From: Chelydra serpentina
Lineage: Eukaryota > Chordata > Testudines > Chelydridae
Length of the DNA: 64,000 nucleotides
Direction of reading: 5' to 3'
Assembly: GCA_037349315.1 (NCBI GenBank)
Contig: JBAIAC010000059.1
Location: forward strand, 22,104,501 to 22,168,500
The notes beneath the pieces were generated by a model that saw only the letters and a program-made list of their open reading frames with translations, had not been told where the DNA came from and made no database searches. Of the stretch, positions 48,854 to 60,101 are shown one piece after another (within the stretch, counting starts at the first letter, position 1; each line of letters begins with the position of its first letter). Both the position numbers and the translations under genes were made by a program.

Positions 48854-49258
48854 CAGTGGCTCTCAACCTTTCCAAACTACTGTACCCCTGTCAGGAGTCT
48901 GATTTGTCTTGCGTACCCCCACGTTTCACCTCACTTAAAAACTTCTTGCTTACAAAATCAGATAAAAATACAAAGGTGTCAGCACACTATTACTGAAAAA
49001 CTGCTGACTTTCTCATTGTACCATAGAATTCTAAAATAAATCAATTGGAATATAAATATTGTATTTACATTTCAGTGTATCATATGTAGAGCAGTATAAA
49101 CAAGTCGTCTGTATGAAATTTTAATTTGTACTGACTGCGCTAGTGCTTTTTCTGTAGCCTGTTGTAAAACTAGGCAAATATCTAGATGAATTGATGTACC
49201 CTCTGGAAGATCTCTGTGTACCCCAAGAGGTACATGTACCCCTGGTTGAGAACCACTG
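48854..49258. mobile_element. Non-autonomous hAT element
   Basis: A 405-bp element with ends CAGTGGCTCTCAACC and GGTTGAGAACCACTG. Flanks CTCTAACC (48846-48853) and CTCTAAGC (49259-49266) are an 8-bp target duplication with one mismatch. GTACCCC motifs recur just inside both ends. It lies in DEAF1 intron 8 and has no transposase frame. Confidence 0.93.
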
Positions 49259-49569
49259 CTCTAAGCTATGCACGCTACCAGCCTGCAAATTACATACAAA
49301 AGGAATAGAGTCTGAAGGCAAGTTCAGTGGAACTAAAGTTTTATTTATATTAATCTTGCAATGTGTAGAATAGTGACACTGAAATGTAGTTACCATGCAA
49401 TGGGCAAAACTTCTGAAGGGGCTTCAACCCACCCTCTGAATATCTCCTGAAGTCTTGTGTGTTCACTTTTTGTGCAAACAATTTTGCATGGCCAAGTTTT
49501 GGTGGGTGCAAAACTGGTATGGGACGTTTACTTTAAGATATAGTGGTATGGTGATAGAACATGGTGAGA

Positions 49570-49800
49570 AAATGTTTGAGGGGCGGTGTGGTGTGGTGGA
49601 GAGGGCACTGGAATGGGACGCACAAGACCTGTGTCTCTCCTGCTGGCCTGCTGTGTGATCTTGGGCAAGTCATTTCACTGCTCTGTGCCTCGGTTTCCCC
49701 ATCTGTAAAATGGGGATACTGATACTAACCTCATTTTGTAGAGTGCTGTGAGGTCTAATGATGACAAGTGCTATGTGAGAGTATATTATTTAAGTGTATT
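49570..49800 (+). repeat. MIR SINE, well preserved
   Basis: Head GTGGTGTGGTGGAGAGGGCA, then TGTGTGATCTTGGGCAAGTC, CTGTGCCTCGGTTTCCCCAT, CTGTAAAATGGGGATACTGA and TGCTGTGAGG in the order of the MIR consensus. This is the clearest MIR in the window. Confidence 0.92.
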
Positions 49801-50254
49801 ATTTAAAGCATATTGAAAATGAAAAATATGGCTGCATATTGTGGCTGTTATATGAGTTATTTATTCATATTGATTATTCATATTGATTATTAGCTACTAG
49901 ACTTTAACTTGAGTTATGTACAGTGTACTGTACAACAGTTCTTTTCATACAACAGCCTTCATATGAAGCCTCACCAAATATTTTTTCCAGGGAGAGGTAG
50001 GCTAATGAACCATAATGCAGTGTAGTGGCTTTCAGATAGTTGAAGAGGAAACACTCTGCAAAGAGGGAGTAGAGCATAAGATAATGCAATCTGCCAGGAG
50101 AGATGTGAGTTTTGAGCTAGATTATATATTTGGGCTTTAACAACTTTCTCTCCTATAGTTTAATACAGGCTTTTACCTTCTGTGCAACATTGAGGAGCAC
50201 AACATGAAAAGAGAAGGGAACGAGGAGAATAGGGCATTCCGAATCACTCTAGTA

Positions 50255-50422
50255 CAGTGGTTCTCAGCCCACGGGCTGCTTGCGGCCCAATCAGCACACA
50301 GCTGCGGCCCATGTGACATCCTCAGGGCCATGTGGGTAGTATATTTTGTTTGGATGTGGCCCACACAACACGTAGAGCGCTGCATATGTGTCCCACGGTG
50401 GTAAATCGGTTGAGAACCGCTG
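50255..50422. mobile_element. hAT MITE, 168 bp
   Basis: Ends CAGTGGTTCTCAGCC and GGTTGAGAACCGCTG are inverted repeats, and the 8-bp target duplication CTCTAGTA is exact (50247-50254 and 50423-50430). GCGGCCCA motifs repeat inside. It lies in DEAF1 intron 8. Confidence 0.95.
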
Positions 50423-50524
50423 CTCTAGTATAATGCAAAGCTATTTAAGGTGTGGTGTGAGAGATTTCAGAACATTGCCGTTCAGCTCCATGCTATCTTC
50501 CTAATAGTTATTTATGGCATAGTG

Positions 50525-50640
50525 TCTGGAACACAGAATGGGAAGCCAGGAGACCTGGGTTCTAGTGTCAGCCCTGCCTTAGAATTACTGTGTGACCTTG
50601 GGCAAGTCCTGAACATCTGTACTGTGCCATCTTTGAGAAT
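50525..50640 (+). repeat. MIR SINE fragment
   Basis: GACCTGGGTTCTAGTGTCAG and TGTGTGACCTTGGGCAAGTC match the MIR B box and core; the 3' part is degraded. Confidence 0.8.
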
Positions 50641-50899
50641 CATAAAACCTTTATCAAGCATTTTGGAATCTTTGGATGATCTTGACAATATAGAAGTAAG
50701 TTTGGAGGGGAGGGGTGATAGTCTTTGTAGAAACCTTAAAAAGTGAAAGAGGAGACTCACATGGAGTAACAGTAGATGGATTCTTTGTCAGCAATGTCAA
50801 ATCACCATAGGCAGCGAGTTATATGAGTCCGTAGTGCCCGTGCTCCGCCTATAATCAGGAACGTGGGCCTGGCTCCACCAATGTTTGGGCTTAAATTTT

Positions 50900-51226
50900 C
50901 AGAGCTACCCCGTCCATAGGATGGACTGGGGCAACCGCCCTGGGCCCCGCGCTTTTCTGAGCCCCACGCTTCAGGGGGACACGGGGTCCAGGGCGGCCTG
51001 GGAGGTTAGCAGGGGGCCTGGCGCCGGCAGCAGCAAGCGACCCAGCCCGCCCTGCTCCGCCTTGCCTCGTCCCACTCCTGCTCCACCCTGACCCGCCCCC
51101 ACCCACCCCTTCCCCCAAGTCTCCGCCCCGCTAACTCCCCAGGCTGCCCTGGACCCCGTGTCCCCCCCTCAAAGCGCAGGGCCCGGGGTGGTTGCCCCGG
51201 TCCGTCCTATGGACAGGATGGCTCTG
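50900..51226. mobile_element. GC-rich palindromic MITE
   Basis: Left end CAGAGCTACCCCGTCCATAG and right end CTATGGACAGGATGGCTCTG are inverted repeats, and the pairing continues inward (GGGGCAACCGCCCTGGGCCC with GGGCCCGGGGTGGTTGCCCC). No matching target duplication is visible, so the superfamily is not certain; the CAG...CTG ends suggest hAT. GC-rich insert in AT-rich intron 8. Confidence 0.75.
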
Positions 51227-51424
51227 CTTGGATCCGTTCTGGGCACTGTCAAAAATTATACAAACCTGTAGCCCATGCAAATCACACCACTGTTTCCAGA
51301 AACATTCATAATGCTTATAGTTACCACAGATTTTGGAAACCCACGTCAATTAAATACAAAAAACATTAAAGCAATGTATAACAAGTGCTTTATGGGTTTA
51401 TAAAACTGTTCCTTCTTCAAATAG

Positions 51425-51553
51425 TACAAGATACTACTGTCCAGCAACCTTGCCGTGTCAGTCATCCAGAACCTCACTATCCAAGTTATCAGGACAATTG
51501 TCAGATTTCACCTTTTCCAGAAGCTGCACTGCCAACTTCCCATCCCAAAATAG
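51425..51553 (+). CDS. DEAF1: DEAF1 coding exon 9
   Basis: Acceptor CTTCAAATAG, donor GTAAGT. Encodes residues 367 (split Val) to 409 and one base of Val410: [42 protein letters not shown]. The HPEPHYP and [13 protein letters not shown] segments are characteristic of DEAF1. The start of the exon (QDTTVQQ) is more diverged from human than the rest. Intron 9 after it is 11.4 kb long. Confidence 0.94.
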   Translation, partial: YKILLSSNLAVSVIQNLTIQVIRTIVRFHLFQKLHCQLPIPK

Positions 51554-51684
51554 GTAAGTTTTGTCTCTCTAAAATAAGCCACAGTTTGCAGTACCTGGGC
51601 TTACCTCATAACCTCCACTTCTTCCTTAGCTAATGATGGTACAAAGAAGTAAATTTACTCCTATGTTCCTTAGCTGGACTAAGG

Positions 51685-52140
51685 TTAAGAATGGCAGAGG
51701 GCAGAAATCTGTTCTTTGTAGAGGGTTTTCCACTTCTTCCTTAAAACCTTAAGAACCCTTTTTTGTTGGCTTGTATCACACAGGGTTACATTAAAATCCC
51801 ACTTCCTAAATCTGATAGAGGTTTCCTTTAGCACCTTTTCATAGAGCTGTGTTTCGATGTTCTCAGCCAGGAGCTTTGGCTGATTTTGACTACTAAAGTC
51901 CTGTATTTGAGGTACCCTTTCCCACTCTCCAAATACAAATTCACATGCAGCTGACTCTAAAATTCCCATTCCTTTCTGTGGATCAGGAGGTTTACGGTCA
52001 CCTATCTGGGAGGTTTTTCTCCCCCCGCCCCCCCCCGGTATAATCTTATGATTCCATGCCCCCCCCAAATCAATTCTCCATCCCTTGAGACTATGAGATG
52101 TATCATCCCAGAATGATATTTGTGGTTTAGCAAGTTTCAC
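51685..52140 (-). other. Unassigned 151-codon open frame in DEAF1 intron 9
   Basis: An open minus-strand frame of 151 codons in AT-rich intron, interrupted by a G-run (GGGGG at the protein level). Part of it has a protein-like look: FGEWERVPQIQDFSSQ, KVLKETSIRFRKWDFNVTL, KKWKTLYKE. I do not recognise the family. It may be the remnant of a retroelement ORF. There is no promoter, splice or conservation evidence, so it is listed only as a candidate. Confidence 0.25.
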
Positions 52141-52774
52141 TGCAGATCAGGGATCTGTTCTGCTGAAGACAAAGCTGCAGAAGGCAAATCATGTTATGTT
52201 GAGAAGATGAGAATAAAGGTGCCAGATGTAAATCAGGTATTTAGTGACTTAACAAAGTTGAGGATAAGGTGGTTTGCTTTTGTGTTGTCTATTTTGCTGT
52301 ATATTTTTTTCTGTAGGATTAATACATTTATCTCAGAAAGTTTACACATTTCCAGAAATCTTCATGATAACTGCATTAGTTGGAATGTGCAGTCTTGCCA
52401 AACTTGTGTGTATGTACTTCCTGGTTTGGAAAGAGATGTAGCCTTTGTTGGTATCTTACTGTGTATTGTGGGAGTTTTGGGGAGAACTACTGGAGTTCTG
52501 CAGCAAATGCTACAAAGCTCCTTCTCCGCGGGCAGAGTTCAAAAATAGTTTTGTAAAAGCTTATTGAGCAGCTCTCGTTTAAACTGTGCTGGTTTCCTTA
52601 ACTGGGCTTGAAAGTTGTAGTGTGGACAGAATGTTAGACTCAAACTTTAAAAAGAGAGCACAGTAGATTTCCCCCCAAAAAGCACACACCTAAACTTGAG
52701 TTTTGCAGGCATAACAGGTGCATGCCCCTGCTCTGCCTCTTCTGAAAATCTAACCTATAATGTCAGAGACAGAC

Positions 52775-52928
52775 AACATGGGGGAGGTAATATCCTTTAT
52801 TGGATCAGCTTCTATTGGTGTGAGAGAGAAGCTTTTGAGCTTATGTAGATACCTAAAGAAGAGCTCTGTGTAAACTCGAAAGCTTGTACCTCACTCACCT
52901 TGTCTCTCTAATATCCTGGTACTGACAG
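52775..52928. mobile_element. Short retroelement-tail repeat with decayed hammerhead-like core
   Basis: Reads GGAGGTAATATCCTTTATTG, then GTGAGAGAGAAGCTTTTGAG, CTAAAGAAGAGCTCTGTGTA, AACTCGAAAGCTTGTACC and CACCTTGTCTCTCTAATATC. The CTAAAGA/GAGCT...AACTC/GAAAGC order parallels the hammerhead-like tail at 42641-42690, but G5 of the core is changed to A. The same family is rearranged at 35281-35392. Confidence 0.55.
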
Positions 52929-55079
52929 GGCTATAACAATATTGCACACTTTAATGTCCTCTTTGTTGAAAGAGGCACACCAAAAAAAATTCAACATAAC
53001 TGATAAATAGGTGTTTTTGAAAGTGATAGATTGGGACACTGCTTTCAATTCCATTGACGTTCACTGGACTGGGATTGCTTTCTGCTGGGAGAAAGGAAAA
53101 TAACAGTATTATTCCTTAAGAATAGGCCTTGTCCCTCCTAAATGTAGAGTAGTGCATGCTTATTGGTCAGTGAAACTATGCTGTGCCTTCTGACTTCTAA
53201 GAAGAAAAACACTGGCCCAGATCATTCCCTCTGCACTGAGTATGACCCCTTTTAGGATCCCCTCCCGGTTTCCTGGAATTGTGGGAGTCCTTTGCTAGGG
53301 TTTCCTTTAGCTGCAGTGGCCACATCAAAACGTTCATACAGACTCGGAGATGTATTATTTTCACTTGATTTCTCCAAGTCTGGGCAGTGGACAAAGTGGA
53401 TCTATTGTCCCCTACCATTCCTCTGGTCAGCCTGTCTCCATCCTCTTTCCCAGCATCAATCACAGAATGCACAGCGAGGCCTTTGCAGACTCTGGAGTTG
53501 TAGGTGAGACATGTTGGAGACAGTATTGCAAAGGTAGCTGACCCTCTCCTTCCACATGGAAGGAGAGCAGTGCTTGTATGAAGGATTCCTTCTAAAGGAA
53601 TGGGGAATATCTCCTTGTTTGCCTCGCAAGCTGTCTTCTACACCAAAACAGCAGTTGTAAAACAGGGATTTGACTCAGTAAAACTTGACACATAGTCAAC
53701 CTGTCAAGAAAACCTCAACCTGTCAAAAGTAAACTGGGAGTTACACAGGTTGGTAACTGTGATGCACTTAGTGCCTTTTAACCAGTCCCTCAGGAATGCC
53801 AACTGACAGGTTTTGTGATGTATCTGAAGACTGGGGAAGGTGTTTACTGGATTTGAAAGGGGAAGAGCTATTTCCAAAACATTGCAACTAGGCAGATTGG
53901 GAGCAGCTTGCGTTTTCTAGGCATAAAGTCTAAATTCTTGGCTGATAACCTTTTATTTTTCCAAAACGTGAATTCTCTAGTGCACTCAGTGCAATATAAT
54001 GCATAGGTGCTAGGGTCCTTCCATACAGCACTAATGACCTGTTGCCAGCATAGCAATAATTTTTTAGTGGATGTAGGATAAGATCTGAATATGACTGACT
54101 TGTGCCATTTATATATTTGTCTTCTGAAGTCAATGTGATTATAGTATTTTGAACAGAAAAAAGATTTACTTTCTACTAATTAGTTCCAAAAATTAGCACA
54201 AATCTTATGAACCGCAATGTTTTGTCTTACCAGTTCCAATAATCAGTACAGAAGAGTTCTGGTAAAGTAGATAACCAAAGTATGATTCTTGTGCTATCAA
54301 GAATCATGACCAGTCTTTGTTTAAACAGAATTATACTGTATTAGCAAAATAACTTTCCATCCGTACTGTTTAAAAGTATCAGTCTGAAGGAATGGCAAAA
54401 AATTTTATGTGATCTAAACATATCCCTCCTTCACAATGTTTATGTCTCTTGAATTCCTGTTCTCGTTGCTGGGACAGATCTTGGTTTGCAACTAATTGAA
54501 TATGTACATCCTGATTGTACTGACAAGTAAGGTGGCATCTTACAGATGCTGTGTCCTACACTTCAGTGGAAGTTTTTCTAATACATTCATTTTGTGTGGC
54601 TTATTGATAGGTTTTCTGGCAAAGCTGTGTACATGGTGGGATTTCAAGGAAGAATTTAGTCACTAAATGTTGGCAAAATGCTTTATGTTCATAGAGCTTG
54701 CACCTATTGAAATTAAGGGGAGATATGCTGCTATTTATATGTATTGCAGTAGCACCTAGAGGCCTCATCTGAGATCAGGCTTCAGTGGGAGCGGGAGCAG
54801 GCCCATAGGGTTCCATAGAGCCATTCTGCATAAGAATTGGTAAGGAGTATATTGATCACTGGAATGCAAATTTCCATTGGAATAAGTGGTTCATATCTTT
54901 CACTGACAGGGAAAGTTGTTTCGGTCCAAAGGTGAATTTAAATTGATTGTTTAAAAGTCTGACACGTGTCTCAGACTTCAGCCGTTTTTCCTGTAACTGG
55001 GAAACATGTAATAGCACTTTGCAGTCTTCTATCGTGCCTTTCCTCTTGAGTATCTTAAAGCGTTTTACAAACAAATAAC

Positions 55080-55215
55080 GCTTGCAATACTCTGAGCTCG
55101 GAAAGTGTTATCATTCTATAGATGTTGTTAAGTGACTTGTCCAGGCACACGACAAATTAGTGGCAGATACAGGACTAAGAACCCAGAATGCCTGACTCCC
55201 ACAACTATGCCCTTC
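55080..55215 (-). repeat. MIR SINE
   Basis: Reverse complement of MIR: TTAAGTGACTTGTCCAGGCACACGAC, AGTGGCAGATACAGGACTAAGAACCCAGAATGCC. Degraded but in the right order. Confidence 0.8.
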
Positions 55216-55517
55216 ATCCTTCTTCTAACTAGTCTATAGCCTATGGTAGGCTTGGATGGGTGCAATTTAAAATCAAAGTTAATAAGCAATTGAAAAATCA
55301 CATCCAAGCACGCTCAGTGGGTGTCTGAACACTTTATATAATTATTTGATGCAAACTTAATGTTGTATTAATGTAACTTTTACATTCAGCTTTAAAGAGT
55401 GGTCTCTAACATTGATCTCGTCCACTTAATCTTACATGTCACTTTAACAATTACTAGGGAATAGACATTCCAGACAGAAGTGTTGGGTTGTTCTAATTTC
55501 ATGGTGTCCGTTTAAAA

Positions 55518-55768
55518 CAGCAGTCTCCAAATTGTGGGACATGCCCCCCCCCAGGGGGGCATGGAGGAACATTCGGGGGTCACAGCAGGGCCTGGGCCAG
55601 GCCCCACTGGGGACAAGGAAGGAGCGCCATGAACCCGGCATTGGCCACTGTCCAAGTCTCCGTTCCCGGCCCCAGCTTCGGCCCCCTGTCTGTGTCCAGT
55701 TCCCTCCCACCCCCCTGGAAGCCTTGGAGTGCAGACAGAGGTGTCCCTGAAAAGTTTGGGGGCCACTG
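55518..55768. mobile_element. hAT MITE, 251 bp
   Basis: Ends CAGCAGTCTCCAAATTGTGG and AAGTTTGGGGGCCACTG are imperfect inverted repeats. Flanks GTTTAAAA (55510-55517) and CTTTAAAA (55769-55776) are an 8-bp target duplication with one mismatch. The interior is GC-rich and opens long chance frames on both strands, which are not genes. Confidence 0.9.
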
Positions 55769-57284
55769 CTTTAAAATGAAGCTGGACAACAAGCATACAG
55801 TAGGCAAGTACTCTGCTCTGGCTGGTTGCTGGATTAGATGACCTAATGGGCCTTTTGCTTCTCTAATTTCTGATTCTATGAAGCCATTCAGAATGGAGCC
55901 AAATGGATGTGTATTCATGTGGCAGCTAATGAAATGCTGAGGTTATTGACACTCAGGAGCTGAAGGTGAACAGTTTTTAAGCCCTTTTATTAATTCTCTT
56001 ATGTTCCAAGAAATGGATATGTAAATACAGAAATGAGCCGGGCAGCTTGTAAGCCAGAAGGAAAAATTAATTTCCTCTTCCCTTTTTAACCCTCATCAAA
56101 CCTTTCTATTTTTTACTGATTTTATCAGATAAACTGAAGTCCCCGTTCAAAGCAAAGATTTGATAACATAATTACCAGGCCACTAATATTCTTCAATATT
56201 TGCCTTCTATTTTGACAGAAGTTGGGCTTTGGCACAATGTGATGGCACAGATATTTCAGGACAGGAAGCTTGTCTGCAAAGCCTGTATTCACTTGTTTTG
56301 GAGTTTGTGGCCTGTAATACAAGATGTTACAATAACAATATTTTTAAAGTAAGGCTAGGCCTCTGCTGATCAGTTTGTAGGCATGTGAGAATGTTTGTTA
56401 ACTGCAAAATTATTCAGTTAGATGGCTAATTTGTGTGCACTGGGATAACTTTTTAATATATCTTTCCAGACAGATTTTGATTCTCTTTAATCCCAAAGTA
56501 GCATATGACATTTTATAGCTACACTTTGCACTACCGGGTAGAGCATTGTGATACATTTTTGCTCTGTCAAAAATAAAATTTAAATCTTTGCTTCTCTTTC
56601 AGGGCTTGAGTCTATTGATTAAATATTGGTCTTTTCACAAAGGAAGTGAATGAAGTTTGTAAACATTGACTGGCATTTACCCAGTCTTATGCTAACACTG
56701 AGAGAGCACAAATACTTCCTATTAGATAGTGTTATCAAATGTCAAGCTGTAGTCCTGATTCTGTAGAAAATCCAGCATTGGAAGAAGTTGTTGGCAAACA
56801 ATCTCTTATGAAAGAGGGCAGGTCTCCTTTCCGTCTCTAAATACAAATAGTACCGTGATTATAGTGTGCAAACATCTGTTTAATTTGCTGTCTTAATAAG
56901 GGCTGTAGGGCAAAATGTCAGTCATCTGCTTCATGTTCCTACACTTGCAGTGCTACCTTTCAGTAAAGGTCACCTGTCCAATATACCGTATCATACAGTT
57001 GGCTACTTCTGGTTTTCAGGAGGTACTAACCTCATCTAAATTCATGACAAGATTTGTCTTGCTCTTGTCGTTTGTATATCAAGTGATAAATTATGACCTG
57101 AAAATTGCTAATGTGTTATTACGTTATTTCAGTCCCTGACTTACTGAATATTCAGTATTCGATACAGTGAAATCACTTTTCTTGACAAGAACTTCACTAA
57201 GCAGAGTTCACTACAATCAAAACTGCATTTCACACATTGCTGCAGTGTATTGAAGCAATTGAGGACTTTCAGTTTACTTTAGTA

Positions 57285-57421
57285 CAGCCCCAGTTCAGGA
57301 AAGCACCTAAACCCATCCCTGTTCAGGACAGCACTTAAGCTTGTGTTTACTTTGAAGTATGTGCTTAGGGCATAAGCCCATGTGTAAAATGGACAGCAAT
57401 GCTTTCCTGAATTGGGACCTA
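57285..57421. repeat. Old palindromic repeat in DEAF1 intron 9
   Basis: CCCCAGTTCAGGAAAGCAC on the left pairs with GCTTTCCTGAATTGGGA on the right, with ACTTAAGC/GTGCTTAGGGC in the interior. It is the same ancient fold-back family as 18410-18515. Confidence 0.7.
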
Positions 57422-58628
57422 TAAATGGTGTTGCATTGTATTTGAGTTTCTTATAGCTAGGTTCCACTGTGCTAAGTTCTGTTTCCCAGTCTGAAGCAAA
57501 AGAGGACAAAGACTGTTTTCCCTGGCTTTGTTTTCACCACTGCTGAGGAGATCACAGCCTCCTTTAGGAAATTAGCCAGACAACATGAAGAGGGCTGTTA
57601 GTATCTAATGGCAATATCCCTATGATTCCAGATACCTACGCTGAGGTTTTCAAAGTTTGGAAAAGGCCAGTTCCTATTAAAGTTACGGGGAATTGTACAT
57701 CCAGATCCTTTAGATGCTTTGAAGATTTCAGTCTTGGTGTATTGCTTTATTTTCAAGAACCTCCCTCGTAGTAAACTTTCTATCATAACTCTAGAGCCAC
57801 CATTTTAGTGAAAACAATATTTTGTACCCTGCAGCAGCATTTCCTCTGTCAAACACTCTCTTCAGAGTTGAGCTAACCTTCACAGTGCTGCTGCACTAGA
57901 GGAAGACTTAGCCTGAAGTTGTTACTGAAAGCACTGTTACAGTCAGGTGTATTCATGCAGGAGGCAGAGGAAGATCTGCCTATGCCAAATGGAGAGACAA
58001 ACTTGGTAGGGAGAGAAATTTTATTCTGACCCTTCTCAAAGGCTATCACCAGACAGTGGTGGGAATTGAAAACACCATTATTATATCCTTAACACCATTA
58101 TTTCCAGCTGTGTTGGAAATTGCTCTGCGACCAATAGTATTTGTCTTTAGAAATGCTTCTGTCAGTAGTGTATAAATGTGCTATTGTATGTTTTTTAACA
58201 ATGATGGTATTTACTAGGGCTGTCAAGCGATTAAAAAAAAATTGCGATTAATTGCACTGTTAAACAATAGAATAACAATTGAAATGTATTAAATATTTTT
58301 GGATGTTTTCTACATTTTGAAATATATTGATTTCATTTACAACACAGAATACAAAGTGTACAGTGCTCACTTTATATTTATTTTTGATTACAAGTATTTG
58401 CACTATAAAAAACAAAAGAAATAGTATTTTTCAATTCACCTAATATAAGTACTGTAGTGCAATCTCTTTATCGTGAAAGTTTAACTTACAAATGTAGAAT
58501 TATGTTTAAAAAAAAAAGGCATTCAAAAAAAGGCATTCAAAAATAAAACTATGTAAAATTTTAGAGCCTGAAAGTCCACTCAGTCCTACTTCAGCCAATC
58601 GCTCAGACGAACAAGTTTGGTTACAATT

Positions 58629-58878
58629 ATTGGGAGTGGACTACATCCACCCTGATCGAATTGGCCCTATCAACACTTGTTCTCCACTTGTGAGGTAACT
58701 CCCTTCTCTTCATGTGTCAGTATAATAATGCCTGCATCTGTAATTTTCATTCCATGCATCTGAAAAAGTGGGGTTTTTACCTATGAAAGCTTATGCCCAA
58801 ATCAATCTGTTAGTCTTTAAGGTGCCACCGGACTCCTTGTTGTTTTTGTGGATACAGACTAACATGGCTGCCCCCTTT
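58629..58878 (+). mobile_element. Retroinserted PLE-tail-like short element, 250 bp
   Basis: A perfect 15-bp target duplication AGTTTGGTTACAATT flanks the insert (58614-58628 and 58879-58893). The insert ends with GTCTTTAAGGTGCCACCGGA, ACAGACTAACATGGCTGCCC and contains a decayed hammerhead-like core (CTGAAAA, with G8 lost, at 58760-58766, and GAAAGCTTATGC at 58785-58796). It lies within the left arm of the fold-back hAT and is therefore the younger insertion. Confidence 0.88.
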
Positions 58879-58895
58879 AGTTTGGTTACAATTTG

Positions 58896-59460
58896 CAGGA
58901 GATAATGCTGCCCACTTCTTGTTTACGTCACCTGAAAGTGAGAACAGGCATTCACATGGCACTGTTGTAGCTGGCACCGCAAGATATTTACCTGCCAGAT
59001 GTGCTAAAGATTCATATGTCCCTTGTTGCTTCAACCACCATTCCATAGGACATGCATCCCTGCTGATGACGGGTTCTGCTCGATAATGATCCAAAGCAGA
59101 GCGGATCGACGCATGTTCATTTTCATCATCTGAGACAGATGCCACCAGCAGAAGGTTGATTTTCTTTTTTGATGGTTCGGGTTCTGTAGTTTCTGCATCA
59201 GAGTGTTGTTCTTTTAAGACTTCTGAAAGCATTCTCCACACCTCGTCCCTCTCAGATTTTGGACTGCACTTGAGATTCTTAAACCTTGGGTTGTGTGCTG
59301 TAGCTATTTTTAGAAATCTCACATTGGTACCTTCTTTGCATTTTGTCAAATCTGCTGCGAGTGTGTTCTTAAAACGAACATGTGCTGGGTCAGCATCCGA
59401 AACTGCTATAACATGAAATATATGGCAGAATGCAGGTAAAACAGAACAGGAGACATACAA
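58896..59460 (-). pseudogene. hAT transposase C-terminal remnant, left arm
   Basis: The minus-strand frame encodes the C-terminal half of a hAT transposase: VRFKNTLAADLTKCKEGTN, then an acidic/lysine linker with EPEPSKKKINLLL, then the dimerisation segment EWWLKQQGTYESLAHLAGKY, LAVPATTVPCECLFSLSGDV and KKWAALSPAN. The catalytic RW-motif and C-terminal CxxF region typical of the family are recognisable, but the N-terminal BED finger and most catalytic residues are absent. The tail past 58896 reads into the nested insertion. Confidence 0.85.
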
Positions 59461-59526
59461 TTTCCCCCAAGGAGCTCCGTCACAAATGTAATTAATGCAT
59501 TACTTTTTTTAACGAGCATCATCAGC

Positions 59527-59790
59527 ATGGAAGCATGTCCTCTGGAACGGTGGTTGAAGCATGAAGGGACATATGAATGTTTAGCATATCTGAAAGTTAA
59601 ATACCTTGCAACACCAGCTACAAAAGTGCCATGCGAACGCCTGTTCTCACTTTCAGGTGACATTGTAAACAAGAAGTTGGCAGCATTATCTCTTGCAAAT
59701 TTTAACCAAACTTGTTTTTCTGAGCGATTGGCTGAAGTAGGATTGAGTGGGTTTGTAGGCTCTAAAGTTTTACATTTGTTTTATTTTTGA
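59527..59790 (+). pseudogene. hAT transposase C-terminal remnant, right arm
   Basis: The plus-strand frame encodes MEACPLERWLKHEGTYECLA, YLKVKYLATPATKVPCERLF and SLSGDIVNKKLAALSLANFN, the same hAT dimerisation domain as in the left arm, with its own substitutions (CERLF is nearer the family consensus than CECLF). It begins at the dimerisation domain; everything upstream of it in a normal transposase is missing. Confidence 0.85.
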
Positions 59791-60101
59791 ATGCAGTTAT
59801 TTTTTTGGTACATAATTCTACATTTGTAAGTTCAACTTTCATGATAAAAAGATTGCACTATAGTACTTGTATTAGGTGAATTGCAAAATACTATTTATTT
59901 TGTTTTTTACAGTGCAAATATTTGTATTCTGTGTTGTAACTGAAATCAGTATATTTGAAAATATAGAAAACATCCAAAACTATTTAATAAATTTCGATTG
60001 GTATTCTATTGTTTAACAGTGCGATTAATCGCGATTCATTTTTTTTTTTTTTAGTTAATTGCGTGAGTTAACTACGATTAATTGACAGCCCTGGTCTTTA
60101 C

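Larger units (their letters stand above)
58215..60093. mobile_element. Fold-back hAT transposon with two inverted transposase ends
   Basis: Ends TAGGGCTGTCAAGCGATTAA and TTAATTGACAGCCCTG, flanked by GTATTTAC (58207-58214) and GTCTTTAC (60094-60101), an 8-bp target duplication with one mismatch. Both arms carry the same 3' part of a hAT transposase in opposite directions: minus frame 59460-58810 and plus frame 59527-59790. The arms (about 58215-59068, less a nested 265-bp insertion, and 59510-60093) form an inverted repeat of about 580-600 bp around a spacer of about 440 bp. Confidence 0.88.

Noticed and set aside
55444..55918. Multiple 70-112-codon frames on both strands
   Set aside because: They lie mostly in the GC-rich hAT MITE at 55518-55768 and share no protein features.
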